Source: Fagopyrum homotropicum (Eukaryota > Streptophyta > Magnoliopsida > Caryophyllales > Polygonaceae). Taken from it: a stretch of DNA of 64,000 bases. Shown one piece after another: positions 34,472-46,730 of this stretch; positions within the stretch are counted from its first letter, which is position 1; each line of letters opens with the position of its first letter. The translations under genes and the position numbers were made by a program. The notes beneath the pieces are model-generated. The model ran no database searches and had not been told where the DNA came from. It worked only from the letters and a program-made list of their open reading frames with translations. The stretch lies in contig BSWB01000004.1 of the NCBI GenBank assembly GCA_033239125.1, forward strand, positions 31,369,501-31,433,500. The letters run 5' to 3'.

Positions 34472-34886
34472 TAGCTGGAGATGATTACTTCCTCCACGCT
34501 ACCCGAGTATGATTATATTTATAGCTGGAGATGGTTCTTTCCTCCATGCTATTTGAGTGGGATTAGGATTCAGCTGGAGATAGTTCTTTCCTCCATGCTA
34601 CCTTGATGGACATAGTTCAGTGGAGATGTGATTCCTCCATGCGATATATATGATTATGGGTTGTCTAGAGACGTATTTCCTCTATGCATGTGATATGTTT
34701 TTGGCTAGAGATGTGCTTCCTCTATGCCTTGTGATGTGGTATGGCGAGAGATGTGATTCCTCTACGCCTTTGGGTAGCGTTATGGCCTTGTTTTCTGGAG
34801 ATGATGATTCCTTCATGTTTATACTTGAGGTTATAGATTGTTATAGGTTGTGATCTTTTGAATGGAGATGTGATACCTCCGATAGA
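34472..34886 (+). repeat. Nine-unit array of short hairpins in G 3' region
   Basis: Units of about 40-60 bp carry an inverted repeat: TGGAG...CTCCA (units near 34475, 34525, 34574, 34621), TAGAG...CTCTA (34664, 34705), GGCGAGAG...CTCTACGCC (34743), TGGAG...CTTCA (34796) and GGAG...CTCC (34864). Outer stem bases also change in pairs (AGC/GCT to GGC/GCC). The array lies between the pol remnant and the PPT. Confidence 0.8.
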
Positions 34887-34940
34887 AAGAGTGAGAGTTA
34901 TACCTCGGCGTATGGGTCCGAGAGGATTTGGGAATTGTTC

Positions 34941-34977
34941 AAGTTTCGGGACGAAACTTTTTTTTAGGGGTGTGTGA
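34941..34977 (+). other. PPT-proximal hairpin and PPT of G
   Basis: AAGTTTCGGGACGAAACTT, a T run, AGGGG and the LTR start at 34978. Confidence 0.8.
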
Positions 34978-35098
34978 TGTAATAACTAGGATTTCAAATT
35001 TTAATTAATGTTGATTAACTTAATCGTTCATAGTAATTAACATATAACTCGCGAAGACTTCGCAAGTGATGAGTAAGAGTCCCACCGTTAGGTTCCTC
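34978..35098 (+). repeat. Orphan start of G 3' LTR
   Basis: 121 bp matching 27919-28039 with about three differences. It then switches abruptly to a copy of F sequence, so the true 3' LTR is broken here. Confidence 0.9.
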
Positions 35099-35844
35099 TC
35101 ATTCCGTGCACCTTAGATTCTCGCACCCGGATTGACACTTTGTCTCTTCTGGTTTCTCATGCCCATAATGGTCTATGAGGCATCCGCCTCGATGGTAATG
35201 TCCTTGATCCCACAATCTTGGTTGTACTCAATTGTACTTGGCTCGTTCCAATACTGTTATCTCTACTCCGCATTCTTGTAGTCTCTTGCATGGTTCTTAT
35301 AATTTATCTCTCGGCTTCATACAACCCAGTCCCTTGTACGACCTTCTATTTCTTCTATCTGAGTTGACTTGGGAATTCTTCCCCATTTGATTGTACTTAT
35401 GGTCGAAATTATCTCCACATCTCTACTTCTTCGCCTATTAGTTCTTTGGATGGTTAACAAGGGTTACTAGGACGCCCACCCGAGTATAATACTTGATCCG
35501 AGGTCCGAGTCATTTGTCTCGTGTTGAAAACTCTTCAAGTCTACTACCGATTTATCATGAGGCGATAATCGCTTCATGATATCATAACTAAAGGATATAA
35601 TATATCCTTTAGGATACTAACATACTACACTTATACATATATATAACATACATTAATACTCATCATAGTAAGTCTATATGCTAACTCATATCGATCTAAG
35701 TTGTAGAGATCCACGGAGAGCGATGGTGGTCCAACGTACTACTAACCCAACAACCCGACTATGCACATGATTTTAAAGAAAAAATTCATTTTGAAAGTTT
35801 TAGACCCCTTTCGGGTTCTGGTTATTTCTACATTCGGTCTTTCA
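35099..35844 (-). repeat. Duplicated F internal segment inside G
   Basis: 746 bp colinear with 27173-27918, about eight differences by eye and no indels seen. It leads directly into a second LTR copy with the same TTTCA flank. Confidence 0.92.
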
Positions 35845-37972
35845 TGTAATAGCTAGGATTTCGAATTCTAATTAATGTTGATTAACTTAATCGTTCATAG
35901 TAATTAACATATAACTCGCGAAGACTTCGCAAGTGATGAGTAAGAGTCCCACCGTTAGGTTCCTCGCGTAATTTTGGACGTTTGGGGAAATTTTTACTTT
36001 TTCCCCCGGGTAATTATTTTTACCCTCCGGTGTTATTTGGAGCATTTGGGAGCTCCAATTAATAAAAATGCAGTTGAGAGAAATGATCAGGACATCGGAT
36101 ATGTCTTAGATATGAAATAACATGGAGAGGCAAAACGGCCAAAAGAGTCGCTATTTCGTTTCTTAACGGCTAAGAAAGACGGCTTAGGAATACACGTTTT
36201 CCGAGACAGTTGTGTAATAAATATCCCTACAATATTCCAGATTAATGTTCCAATCTCGAGAAGTTTGGAGAAAGAGGTTCGACCCGCCTTTGGATCGGTT
36301 AAAGGATAATTATCGACTTTACTAAAGGATAATTATCGTCTTCACTATAAATAGCGGAAAATCCTTTATTAATTCATTTCCTTTCACGTTTTCTCGTAAA
36401 AGCTCTGATTTCTCTCAACTTCAAACTCAGATCTACTCTCCGTTTCTAATCCGTTTTCAATTCCGTTTGAGTTTCTGGATTCCTCTCTTCATTCTCTTCA
36501 TATCGGTACCGAGTTTCTGCATTTCCGAGTATATGGAGGGCTGGTCGAGCATATATGCCACCATGACGGTTCCGTCGCTCAGATTCCGATGAATTTGATG
36601 ATGTCCATGCGTAGCCTGCGTCGCTGTGATTCCGAATCTTCTTTCAGATCGTCAATCGGGTTAGTAACGAATAAGTTATGAATTTATTCGTTTTCCGTAC
36701 TGCGATTTGGCCTAAATTGACTTTAGGCTTGTCAAAATGGATAATTAGAAATTTCATTATGGTCGTTATATTATTCTGGTGATTATGGATAGTTTGTTTG
36801 ATGAAATCTGATGACAGGGGATTTAGAAATTGCCTGCGGGCAAAACGTTATTCTGGCGAATTCTAATTAATTAATTAAAAGTTAATTAATTAAATTAAGA
36901 TTAGAATTGAGATTGAGGAATGTTGATTAGATACTACCTTGAGATTTGAGGAATTGTGAGCTATGTTGAGATATTGAGGTTTAGTTGGTTGTGAGGCTCA
37001 TAGATTGAGTATGATCCTTATGGATCCCTTTGGGTCTAGGTGTGACCCCTTTGATGAATAGAGGTTGATATATCTCTTTATGCTTTGTTTATAGGCCGTG
37101 TTGTCACTCCAGTGTAGAGGTGATCGTGTTTGAGTTTGTACGAGGTTGAGGTAAGTCCGTAGGACTTACTTAGCTACCATCCCTATATTGGGTGTTTGCA
37201 TGAGTGGTGTGTGCTTTATATGTTTGCTATGATATCATGAGTTGTCGTTTTTATCGACCTTTGTTCTATTGACTACCCCACTGCGTGGCTGTGATAACCT
37301 TTCCCTTTCATCCCGCCGTGGAGTCTGGGAGGTTCTCTGATGTCAGGCCAGACTGGTTTACAGGAAGGGCGCAATCCACTCCCATAGGGTACACGGATTG
37401 TGTGACCGATACTCGTACAGCTGGACATTGCACTCAGAGGCGGGGATGTATCGGTCCTCGTGTCACATACTTTCATCTATCTATATCTATACGGTTTTTG
37501 AGTGAATGGTTATTATATAAAGATAATAAATGGGTAAATGTGTGATAGCATGCTGATGTGTTTATCTTTCATGATTGTGCTTGTGCTTATGCATTACCTC
37601 ATATATGTATGGTTAGCTAACGGTTTCATACCGTGTTGTAGATGTTTACAGGTTAGGCGCTACTGAGTGATCTGGCAGGGTGACAGGCCGAGGACTCTCG
37701 TACATTAGGTGGTTGGTTTGGAGTTGTTGTGTTTCCCGTCCTGCGTGAGGATGATCTTTTGTACCTCCTATGTGAGGATGTCGTTTTATATACTCGGCTA
37801 TGTTGTTGTTTACTTTGGGTCGTACAGTTTATACTATTTTATGTATTTGTTTTATATTTGTCAGTGCCATGTTGTAAGGTCCAGTGAACTTGTTGTCATG
37901 CTAAGGTCAGGATCCATTGTGAGATCCTAGCCCAATGTGACATCCCGAGTCCCGCGGATTCGGGGTGTTACA
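35845..37972 (+). repeat. Second full LTR of G
   Basis: 2,128 bp, same length as the 5' LTR and about 1% different by eye. It is followed by TTTCA and the remaining F sequence, so its right end is the original 3' end of G. Confidence 0.93.
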
Positions 37973-38025
37973 TTTCAGAAGATTTCAAGTGCCATTGTTG
38001 CCAACCCAGAGCTCTGATACCATGT
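37973..38025 (-). other. F leader stub and primer binding site
   Basis: Between the end of G and the F 5' LTR. The minus strand reads TGGTATCAGAGC (complement of 38011-38022), two to four bases from the LTR. Confidence 0.88.
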
Positions 38026-41000
38026 TGTAACACCCCAAATTCTCGGAACTCGGGGAGCTACTGGTTAGGACCTCACAATGGGTCCCGACCTTGGTTTAAC
38101 AACAACTTTACTAAGATCTTACAACAAGGCACAAATGTAATTAAAACAATTTCCAAAACATAATATTTTTAATGGTATGAAAGTACACATGTGACAGCCT
38201 TACAAACATACATAAAGATATATAACATGCATGACGTATGGAAGACTTCCCCGTCCCCATCTAATGAGTACGTGGACCCGGCTGACCATCCGTTCCGGAT
38301 CTCAATGCAAGTGTCTATCTCTACAAATCTACAACACGGATAAACCGTTAGCTAACAATCCAAATATAAGTAGAATGACAACAACACAAACACAAGCAGA
38401 AACAAAAATTAAACAAACATCATGCTGGCACTCAACCGTTTATTATCTATTATTTAAGTGATTCATCTTATTCAATTTACAGTTGTGGCACGAGAGCTAT
38501 TAACAGTTCTCGCCTCCGTTCCTTATCCAACTGGGTGTAGGTCTAGCTGACCTCCGCCGGTAGCATCACTACAAACCGAGTATGGACTAGTCCCTAAAGA
38601 AACCCCCATCGCTCGCAAGCTAACTGAGAAGAATGCCACCGCCCGTTACTCTTAGGCCAAGTATAGGTCGGTAAATATTTATCACAACCTATAACTCTAA
38701 CATCTCAATCACACACCACTATCATCATTCATGCTCATATTTAGAAGTCAGCTAAGTAAGCCCAAAGGACTTACTTGGTATAAAGCTCGACTCTCTGTAA
38801 ACCAAACTCGCTCTGTAAACTGTAGCAACTCAGTTGCCTGTCAAAGGAGATGAGTGCATTAGCACACTCCCACGTAATTAGAAGTCTAAGACTTCTAAGA
38901 TAAAAGAACGTAGTAAAACATAACTAGTTACAGTACTAATTTAGGGTCAAATGACTATTTTACCCTTGGTCCCGAAACTCCCAGAATTTCCAAAATTCAT
39001 GTCTAAACTTCTATTTGAGACTCTAAAATCATATTCTAACTCCTAAAGTTTAGTTTGGTTACAAACTGACATTTTTCCTATTTTCCTATTTTCCGAAAGA
39101 TCGTAAAGGTCTAACTTCGGTTTCATATATAAAATTCGTAAAAGCTTATAAAAATTCCGAAACAATTCTCTAGATCATCTATGATGTTCCCTCTACCCTT
39201 AGGAGCAAGAATTTTTCAAAACTGTTCATCCATCATTTTTATAAAAATTCCAAAGTTGGTTACAACACTTGAAGTTTCCTATACTTAGCCAAAATCTGAG
39301 TACACTTTGAAAAATCATAACTCCTAAACCACTCACTGGATTTATCCCAAATTTTGATATGTTCTACTATAAAATCTTACCTATAATATATCCAAAATTC
39401 AGCCGGAAAGGATATCAAGAGCTTATTCAAAATCATCTCACAAAACAGCATCACTTGCTGTTTTCCCCCAACACTCAGCACATATATAAAAACGTCAACT
39501 TTGAAACACAATAACTCTCGAACCGTAACTCCGATTCTTCCCAAATTTTAATATGATCTACAACAAGATGTCAACTATATCATATCAAAAATTCAAGCCT
39601 AACAGAGATCAAAAGCCTATTCCTCAATATCATATAAAAAAATTGGACGGTGGATAATCAATTTAGGGTATCTAAATGCATTCCCAAAGTCAGCAGTTCA
39701 CGACCTAAAAATCCGAAAACGATAGAGGTGTAGGAGGTATAGGCTTCGATTCTAACTGATCTCAGAATGTTGGATGTCCACACTACTCACCTCCTGAGTT
39801 CGAATTTCACTGCTCACTATTATAGAATTAATTTACTCATTCGACACCCCTTAGCGGCAATTAAACCCAAAGGTATAAGACAGCCCTAGAACTCTAACCT
39901 TGATATGTTAGCCTTCTTAAATCACCGCAACTAACCAGACACTCACATAGATAAGGTGCAAAAAAATAAAGAAATGGAATTGAGACTCACTGTTGTTACT
40001 ATGCCCTTTCGACAGCCACGAACAACAGCCCACCAACAAGAGGGCGAGAAGCTCGGTTTAGTATCGGAATAGCAACCGAGAGGAGTCCGTTCGAGTCTGT
40101 TGAACACAAGTGAGAGATTGTTCTGCGAGTATGCATCAAGCTATCAACGCGGCGCTAATTGGAGTTCGACGAGGAAGAAAACCGAAAGTTTACCTCGACG
40201 GTTTCGATCGGTGACGGTATTAAGCCAAACCGTTGTCGACTGCAAGCGGAGGCAGGGAGGACCTTCTAGGTCAACCGTGTGCAGGGCCGGGGGACCTTCT
40301 CAGTCGACTATGTGCTGGCCCAGAAGAGAGCATGGAAAGGACACCATACTGGTGTGTGCTGGTACAAGACGGACTCCCGTTCGCTAGCCTATTCCTCGTC
40401 GCCGATGAAGAATGTGGTCTCCTTCATTGGGTGTCGACGAGAGGTGTTGCCCGGCGTTAGTTGCTGCTGCCAAGGCTGGAGAGATGGTCGACCACTCTCG
40501 ATCCATACGGGAGAGGCGTGGCTGCTAGACTCGCGAGTGATCCGTTGAAGACGCTCTCGGTTACGGAAGGCGGTTACGTGAGGGAGATTTGTGGGTTGAA
40601 TGTAAGAAACGTAAACAGAAGGCTGGGAATGTCGAAGCTTGTGAGGGCTTGAATAGCTTGAAGGTAGACGTGGGAGGGTATGTGGCACAAGGCCATAGTA
40701 TGGATTTGGTTAGCGAAAAACCAGGAGGAAACAAGTTGAAATGAAGGGTGTGCGGTGATGACGCTTACCATTCCAAAAGATGGATGATGTTGTTGCATGT
40801 GGACGTAATGGTGTCCAGGTGGAGCTGCATTCTTTGTTGGGCTGTGAAGGAGATGTGGAGTAAACTAGTGACAAACAGCCCAAGAGTCCAAGAGAGATGG
40901 TATTGGCAGTCTTGTTTTGATCTCGTTTGATGGGCTCGGAACGCCTTGTCAATGGGTTGTCAATTGATAGTTATGGGCTTATCAAGGTCGTGTCACGGCT

Positions 41001-41395
41001 TGTTAAGATGGCTATGAACCCTAATATTTGCAAGAGTAAGTCTAATAATTATCGTTATTATTTTTTTTATGCGTGTAGACTTCCACATAAAATAATAAAT
41101 TGTTGATATGTGAAGTGAGATTACATAAAATGATAAAATTTGAGATATTGTGTCCGACTAGGTAGACATATAAGGATCAACGGATCGAAATCCGGTTTGC
41201 TACGGAATTAATTGAAATAAAAATATCCGGATATTACATCAGTACCCCCTTAAAATAAGTTTCGTTCCGAAACTTAAAAGAAGACTCGTAATGTCGGAGT
41301 CCATGCAAGAGAATTTAAGCGCCGGAAAGAGGTCACGACGGTCGAGTTCTGATTTGTTTCTGAAATTGCCGGAAGAAATATTCCCGGGTATTACA
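38026..41395 (-). repeat. 5' LTR of F (full length, 3.37 kb)
   Basis: Plus-strand TGTAACACCCC to CCCGGGTATTACA. It holds the 752 bp missing from the 3' LTR (39212-39963). In its last ~160 bp it contains a complete PPT hairpin plus a second LTR start (41225-41277), so the LTR is a composite of two heads. Confidence 0.93.
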
Positions 41396-41914
41396 CCGTT
41401 GACATGTAAAATATACTTGATTTTCCACGAACCCTTCAACAACAATTGATCATCATAAAGGGTATATTGATTCAATATTTCTCCAAGAGAGTGTTAAAAT
41501 GGTGTTCATCATCCAACACGTTCAAATTGAAGTTATTATTACAACGGGTGACTTTTTATGAATAAGACAATTTATCAAAATTGCTCCCGCACGAGCACAC
41601 TTAACTTCAGAGTTCTTTGTCCTCACTTGACCACTAAAAAGAAGAATTTTTTTTGACATGGGTAGCAATCCATCCTTATAAGTTAACCATAAATCTCCAT
41701 TCAAATGATGCAGATAACAATTTTACCATGTGTTACCGCTTCTAACTCCAATTTGAACGTATTGGAAGATGAATCCGTTTTTAATGTTTTTGGAGAAAAT
41801 TTTGGATCAATATAATCTGTTTTGATGACCGAATAATGTTGAACGGGTATACTTGTAGAATTTATAGATTCTTTCTATCGTGATTGAAATATATTATAAG
41901 GTGTATACAAAAAA
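41396..41914. other. Host DNA between F and B, with imperfect inverted repeat
   Basis: 519 bp. Arms at about 41432-41540 and 41740-41848 are inverted relative to each other at roughly 70-75% by eye, with a ~200-bp spacer. A short minus-strand frame (41522-41704, 60 aa, DLWLTYKDGLLPMSKK) falls in the spacer; I do not recognise it. The left end CCGTT is the F TSD and the right end AAAAA the B TSD. Confidence 0.65.
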
Positions 41915-44761
41915 TGTAACACCCCAAATTTTACAACTTAGGGAGTTACTGGTTAGGACCGCACAGTGGGTCCCGACCTTAGTTTGACAACAACTTAATA
42001 AGATCTTACAACAAGGCACAGATAAGGAAAACCAGAAATCATAAAATAGTTCTTAACAATGTATGAATGTGACCAGATCAACTAACAGCCGGAAAACGTA
42101 ATATAACAAAGTACAAAAAGAACGAAAGGAAACAAGGTCCAACTGTAAATCCCACAAATGAAGAAACTGTAAAACATCCTAAAGTACGACACCCCGGCTG
42201 ACCACTACCGTCTGGATCACTCGGCATCTGTTCTAACCTGTGGCAAATCTACACAACATATCAACCGTTAGCTAACTATCCAAATATAAGTAGAATGACA
42301 ACAACACAAACACAAGCATAAACAAAATTAAACAAACATCATGCTGGCACTCAACCGTTTATTATCTATTATTTAAGTGATTCACGTTATTCAATTTAAG
42401 TTGTGGCACGAGAGCTATTAACAGCTCTCGCCTCCGTTCCTTATCCAACTGGGTGTAGGTCTAGCTGACCTCCGCCGGTAGCATCACTACAAACCGAGTA
42501 TGGACTAGTCCCTAAAGAAACCCCAAGCGCTCGCAAGCTAACTGAGCAGAATGCCACCGCCCGTTACTCTTAGGCCAAGTATACGTCGGTAATTATATAT
42601 CACAACCTATCTCTCTAATCATTTCAATCACACACCACTATCATCATTCATGCTCATATTTAGAAGTCAGCTAAGTAAGCCCAAAGGACTTACCTGATAT
42701 AAAGCTCGACTCTTTGTAAACCACTCGCTCTGTAAATTGTAGCAACTCAGTTGCCTGCCAAAGGCGATAAGTGCATTAGCACACTCTCACGTAGTTAGAA
42801 GTCTAAGACTTCTAAGAACAAATAATGTATTAAGATATAACTAGTTACAGTATTAATTTAGGGTAAAATGACCATTTTACCCTTGGTCCCGAAACTCCCA
42901 AAATTTCCAAATTCATGTCTAAACTCCTATTTGAGATTCTAAATTCATATTCTAACTCCTAAAGTTTAGTTTTGTTACCAACTGTCACTTTTCTTATTTT
43001 CCTATTTTCCAAAAGCTCGTAAAGGTCTAACTTCGGTTTCAAATATAAAATTCGTAACAGCTTATAACAATTCCGAATAAATTCTCTAGATCATCTATGA
43101 TGTTCTATCTATCCTTAGGAGAAAGAATTCCTCAAAACTGTTCAGCCATTATTTTTATAATAATTCACAAAGTTGGCTACTACACTTATTATTCCTATAC
43201 TTAACCAAAAATCCAAATTTACAAAACTGCTTAACTACTCAACTTCGGAAGCCTATAACTTCTAATCCGACCGTTCATTCCTTCTCAAATTTTAATACCA
43301 TATACTACGTATAACCGTCTACAACATATCCAAAATTCAACGGTGGATCTTTATTCAAACGCTCAAACATTGGTCGACAAGGTGGGCAGTTCCTAATTTA
43401 AAAGCTGAAGGAAAAAAAATGAATTTACAGCAGCCCTTTATTTCCACCATTTTATTTATAAAACTCAGCAGCTACCTATTACTATCTTGACTATGCTCAA
43501 GGCCGAATTACAGCAGCTCATCAATCTAACATTAAGGAATCGGTATACATACATAAGATTATACAATAACCTTCCCCTTAAACTAATCAGAAACCTATTT
43601 TAATCTAAGTATAGGCTCTTACCGGGTTGCAGCTAGAAGGTTAATTTGTTGTTGGTTCCGATCTGCACCACTAATCTGTAAGTGTTGGTTGATCTCACTG
43701 CTGCAACAGTTGGGAATTTGATCGGAATAAAAAGGAAGGGGATGAGTCATTGTAGCCATGACATCAAGGAGATAACAGATGGGAAAGGATCGTCTTACCA
43801 GTAGGGACAGAAGGAGACGTGGCTCGTTCGATTGATGAGGGTGGGGCAAGGCTCGTGTTAAGGACGACGGTCTGGATGGCTATTCTCGCACAACACCAGC
43901 GTCCAATACTAACGTCGGCTTCTCGTCCTGCTGTTGACACGAGATGAAACACTGTTGCTGTAGATCAACGTAACAGAAGGAAGAGATCGAAGGAGGCTCA
44001 CCTTACTGTCGACAGTTGCACACGAAGGAAGGGCGTACATAACGGAAACTTCGATCGCTGGAGGGAGAGATCCGCTGAATGTATCTGGACGCCAAGAATA
44101 ACTGGTTGCGTGATTGTAGCTGAACAGAAGAGGCTGTTACGTGGGAGTTTAAGAGCAATAATTGCTGCAGATCTTTTGTTGGCTGAAGAAGGCAAGGAGA
44201 CGTTCCTTCCTGGGCTGGAGTAGGCGTTGGCAAACTGTTGCTGCTGGGCTGGGCTGAAGATGGACTGAAGCTGTTGTACACTGGCAAGGTGGGCGACTAG
44301 GCTGAAGGCTGGCGCTGGGCTCCTGGCAGGTGTTGTGAGCTGCTGGCTGTAGAAACTGGGCTGCTGGCGCTGGACAAGCAAGACAGTGGGCTGTTGGCTG
44401 CAGAACTGGGCTGCTGGCGTTGGACAAGGCAAGCAGTGGCTGGATCCGTTGGGCTGAAATATAGAGAAATAGATGGGCTGAAACTGGCTGCGGACAAGCT
44501 CCCGACCCATGAATATACGGACTAGACGGATATGGAGTTTGTTATAGTTTTAGATCGGTTAAGAATTCTATCATTTTATGCGGAAGTGAGCTAAATAAAA
44601 TGATAAACTATTTAAAAGATTCTATCATTTTATGTGAAGGAATTTACATAAAATGATAAATCCTATAATAATATGTCTAACTAAGTAGACGGAGATGCAT
44701 TAACTGCTCGAGATCGGTTTTATAATAGAAAATAGACGGAATAAAAATTCCGGATATTACA
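41915..44761 (-). repeat. 3' LTR of B (2.85 kb)
   Basis: Plus-strand TGTAACACCCC to CCGGATATTACA, colinear with the A LTR in reverse. The CAGC-rich leader tract (about 44150-44490) gives the minus-strand frames at 43998-44510, which I regard as low-complexity artefacts. AAAATGATA / TCATTTTATG words repeat near 44565-44660. Confidence 0.93.
42238..42693 (-). other. Candidate LTR leader intron (element B)
   Basis: Minus strand: donor ATCAG|GTAAGTCC at 42693, GTTAGCTAAC branch-like motif at 42270-42279, acceptor GCCACAG|GTTAG ending at 42238; 456 nt. The other B LTR has CAC before GTAAGT, and its acceptor is deleted. Confidence 0.5.
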
Positions 44762-44798
44762 TCAGTACCCCCTTAAAATAAGTTTCGTCCCGAAACTT
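44762..44798 (-). other. PPT and hairpin of B
   Basis: Minus strand: AAGTTTCGGGACGAAACTT (44780-44798), then TTAAGGGGGTACTGA and the LTR start. Confidence 0.8.
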
Positions 44799-44936
44799 AG
44801 AATAAGGTACTTACCCCATACATTTCCCCTCAAGAGTTATATTCTAGCATGCAACTACTCACGTCATCAAGTACATAAACATAAACAATCATTTAAACAT
44901 ATAATCACAGAAGTCATATAAGGTATCGTCTCAATA

Positions 44937-46730
44937 CTAACCCGTCAGTACTGAGGTAGCGGCTAACTCCGCAAAGAACTCAGGGTAGTTACGTCTAATA
45001 CTCTCTTCTGTCTCCCAGGTAGCTTCATCAGCTCCTCGTCTAGACCACTGAATCCTCAGCATCGGTATCTCCTTAGAACGCAGGCGCCTAATACTACGCT
45101 CTAGGATGGCTACTGGATACTCCACAAAAGTGTGGTCTGGCTCGACTATCAGATCCTCATGACTGATGACGTGTCTAGGATCCGGTATGTACTCTCTCAG
45201 CTGAGATACATGAAAAACTGGGTGGACTCCTTCCAATCTCGGTGGCAGTGCTAGTCGGTAGGCAACCTCTCCGACTCTCTCTAAGATCTCAAATGGACCG
45301 ACATATTGGGGACTCAGCTTCCCCTTGATGCCGAAACGTCTAACTTCTCTCGTAGGTGACACTCTCAACCACACCTGTGCACCTACTCTAAACTCCAAAG
45401 GTCGACTCCTTTTGTCGGCGTAGGACTTCTGACGACTCTGAGCTGCTAACATCCTCTCCCGGACTAAGGCAATCCGGGCGATGTCATCCTGTATCTGGTC
45501 TGGTACTACCCCTTCAGCCTTGCTAGGCTCATCCCAACACAACGGCGTACGACATCTCCATCCGTACAAAGCCTCATAAGGTGTCATCCCAATAGACGCA
45601 TGCCAGCTGTTATTATATGAAAACTCTACCAGTGGGAGATGATCTGGCCATACCTGTCCCCAATCTAGCACACATGCCCGCAACATGTCCTCTAAGGTCT
45701 GAATGGTCCTCTCGGACTGACCGTCCGTCTGTGGGTGGTAGGCAGTGGTAAAGTGGAGACTCGTCCCTAGAGCAGTATGTACCTGCTGCCAAAACCTCGA
45801 GGTAAAACGTCCATCCCTGTCGGAGACGATAGTCCTCGGTACTCCATGGAGTCTCACAATGTGCCTGGTGAACTCCTCTGCTAGACGACTTACCGGCCAC
45901 GTTTCCTTAATCGGAATGAAACGTGCGGTCTTCGTCAGACGGTCTACCACTACCCAAATGGCATCAAAACCTCTACTGAGCCTCAATCCGGTAACAAAAT
46001 CCATAGAAATATCTTCCCACTTCCAATGTGGTACTAGAAGTGGGTGTAGCTCTCCTCCGGATCTACGATGCTCAATCTTGACCTGCTGACAGGTCGCACA
46101 CTGGGCTACATATCGGGCCACATCACGCTTCAAACCACCCCACCAGAAGGAACGTCTCACGTCCTTATACATCTTACTCGCTCCTGGATGTACGGAGTAA
46201 GGGGTAGCATGAGCCTCACCTAGTATCCTTTGTCTCAGCTCACTGTCTGATGGCACACAGATACGGTCCTGCCGTCTCATCACTCCATCGGCACCGATAG
46301 TGAACTGAGGTGCCTCATCTCGTGACATCCGATCTCGGATCCGGGTCAACGTCGGACAGGTCTCCTGCTTCTGTCGGATCTCACCCAACAGGTCAGGAAG
46401 TAACTCTAAGGTGGCTAACTGATGAGCTGTATCGGGGAACTTGATCTCTACCTCCAGCCAAGCTAAGTCTCTCTGTAACTGTGGCTGTACTGTCAACCGA
46501 GCTATCGCATTCTCCCGAGGCGTCTTCCGACTCAAAGCGTCAGCAACTACATTTGCCTTTCCCGGGTGGTAGAGAATCTCAAGGTCGAAATCCTTGATCA
46601 ATTCTAGCCACCGCCTCTGGCGGTTATTCAACTCCCGCTGAGTGAATATGTACTTCACACTCTTATGGTCTGTGAAGATCTGACAGGTCGCTCCATAGAG
46701 ATAATGACGCCAGATCTTAAGAGCATGCAC
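44937..46730 (-). pseudogene. B pol: RNase H end, integrase, chromodomain
   Basis: 597 codons open after an upstream TGA, ending at the natural TAG. Residues 1-70 are the RNase H end (FTDHKSVKYIF, HPGKANVVADALSRK). The integrase zinc site is H174, H181, C211 and C214. The catalytic triad is D244, D304 and E340, with the D,D35E spacing intact. The C-terminal module is YVGPFEILERVGEVAYRL. The chromodomain (about 540-590) reads IQWSRRGADEATWETEE. All integrase key residues are present, so the protein would be active if expressed, but it sits downstream of two nonsense codons in the same frame. The first residue shown is not a natural start; the unit belongs to a gag-pol polyprotein. Confidence 0.93.

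Larger units (their letters stand above)
27919..37972 (+). mobile_element. Element G: decayed chromovirus nested in F, with internal duplication
   Basis: The 5' LTR is 27919-30046 (TGTAATAGCTAGG to GTGTTACA), then an initiator-Met primer site, a decayed gag-pol, a hairpin array and a PPT. A 3' LTR start at 34978 breaks off at 35098. A copy of the F flank (35099-35844) and a full LTR (35845-37972) follow. TSD TTTCA lies at 27914-27918 and 37973-37977. The two full LTRs are 2,128 bp each with roughly 20 differences by eye, whereas the coding region has many stops. Confidence 0.93.
21440..41395 (-). mobile_element. Element F: chromovirus-type retrotransposon with composite LTRs, hosting G
   Basis: On the minus strand. 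The 3' LTR is 21440-24057 and the 5' LTR 38026-41395, with TSD CCGTT on both sides (21435-21439 and 41396-41400). The PBS complement GCTCTGATACCA lies at 38011-38022; the PPT hairpin is at 24075-24093. The internal region is non-coding or decayed and is interrupted by G at 27919-37972. The 3' LTR is 752 bp shorter than the 5' LTR because of an internal deletion. Confidence 0.93.

Noticed and set aside
34472..34886. Hairpin array as a CRISPR array
   Set aside because: Eukaryotic retrotransposon context, units diverge inside the repeat, and there are no unique spacers of constant length.
41522..41704. 60-aa minus-strand frame in host DNA as a gene
   Set aside because: Too short, flanked by stops, no recognised family; it lies in the spacer of an inverted repeat.
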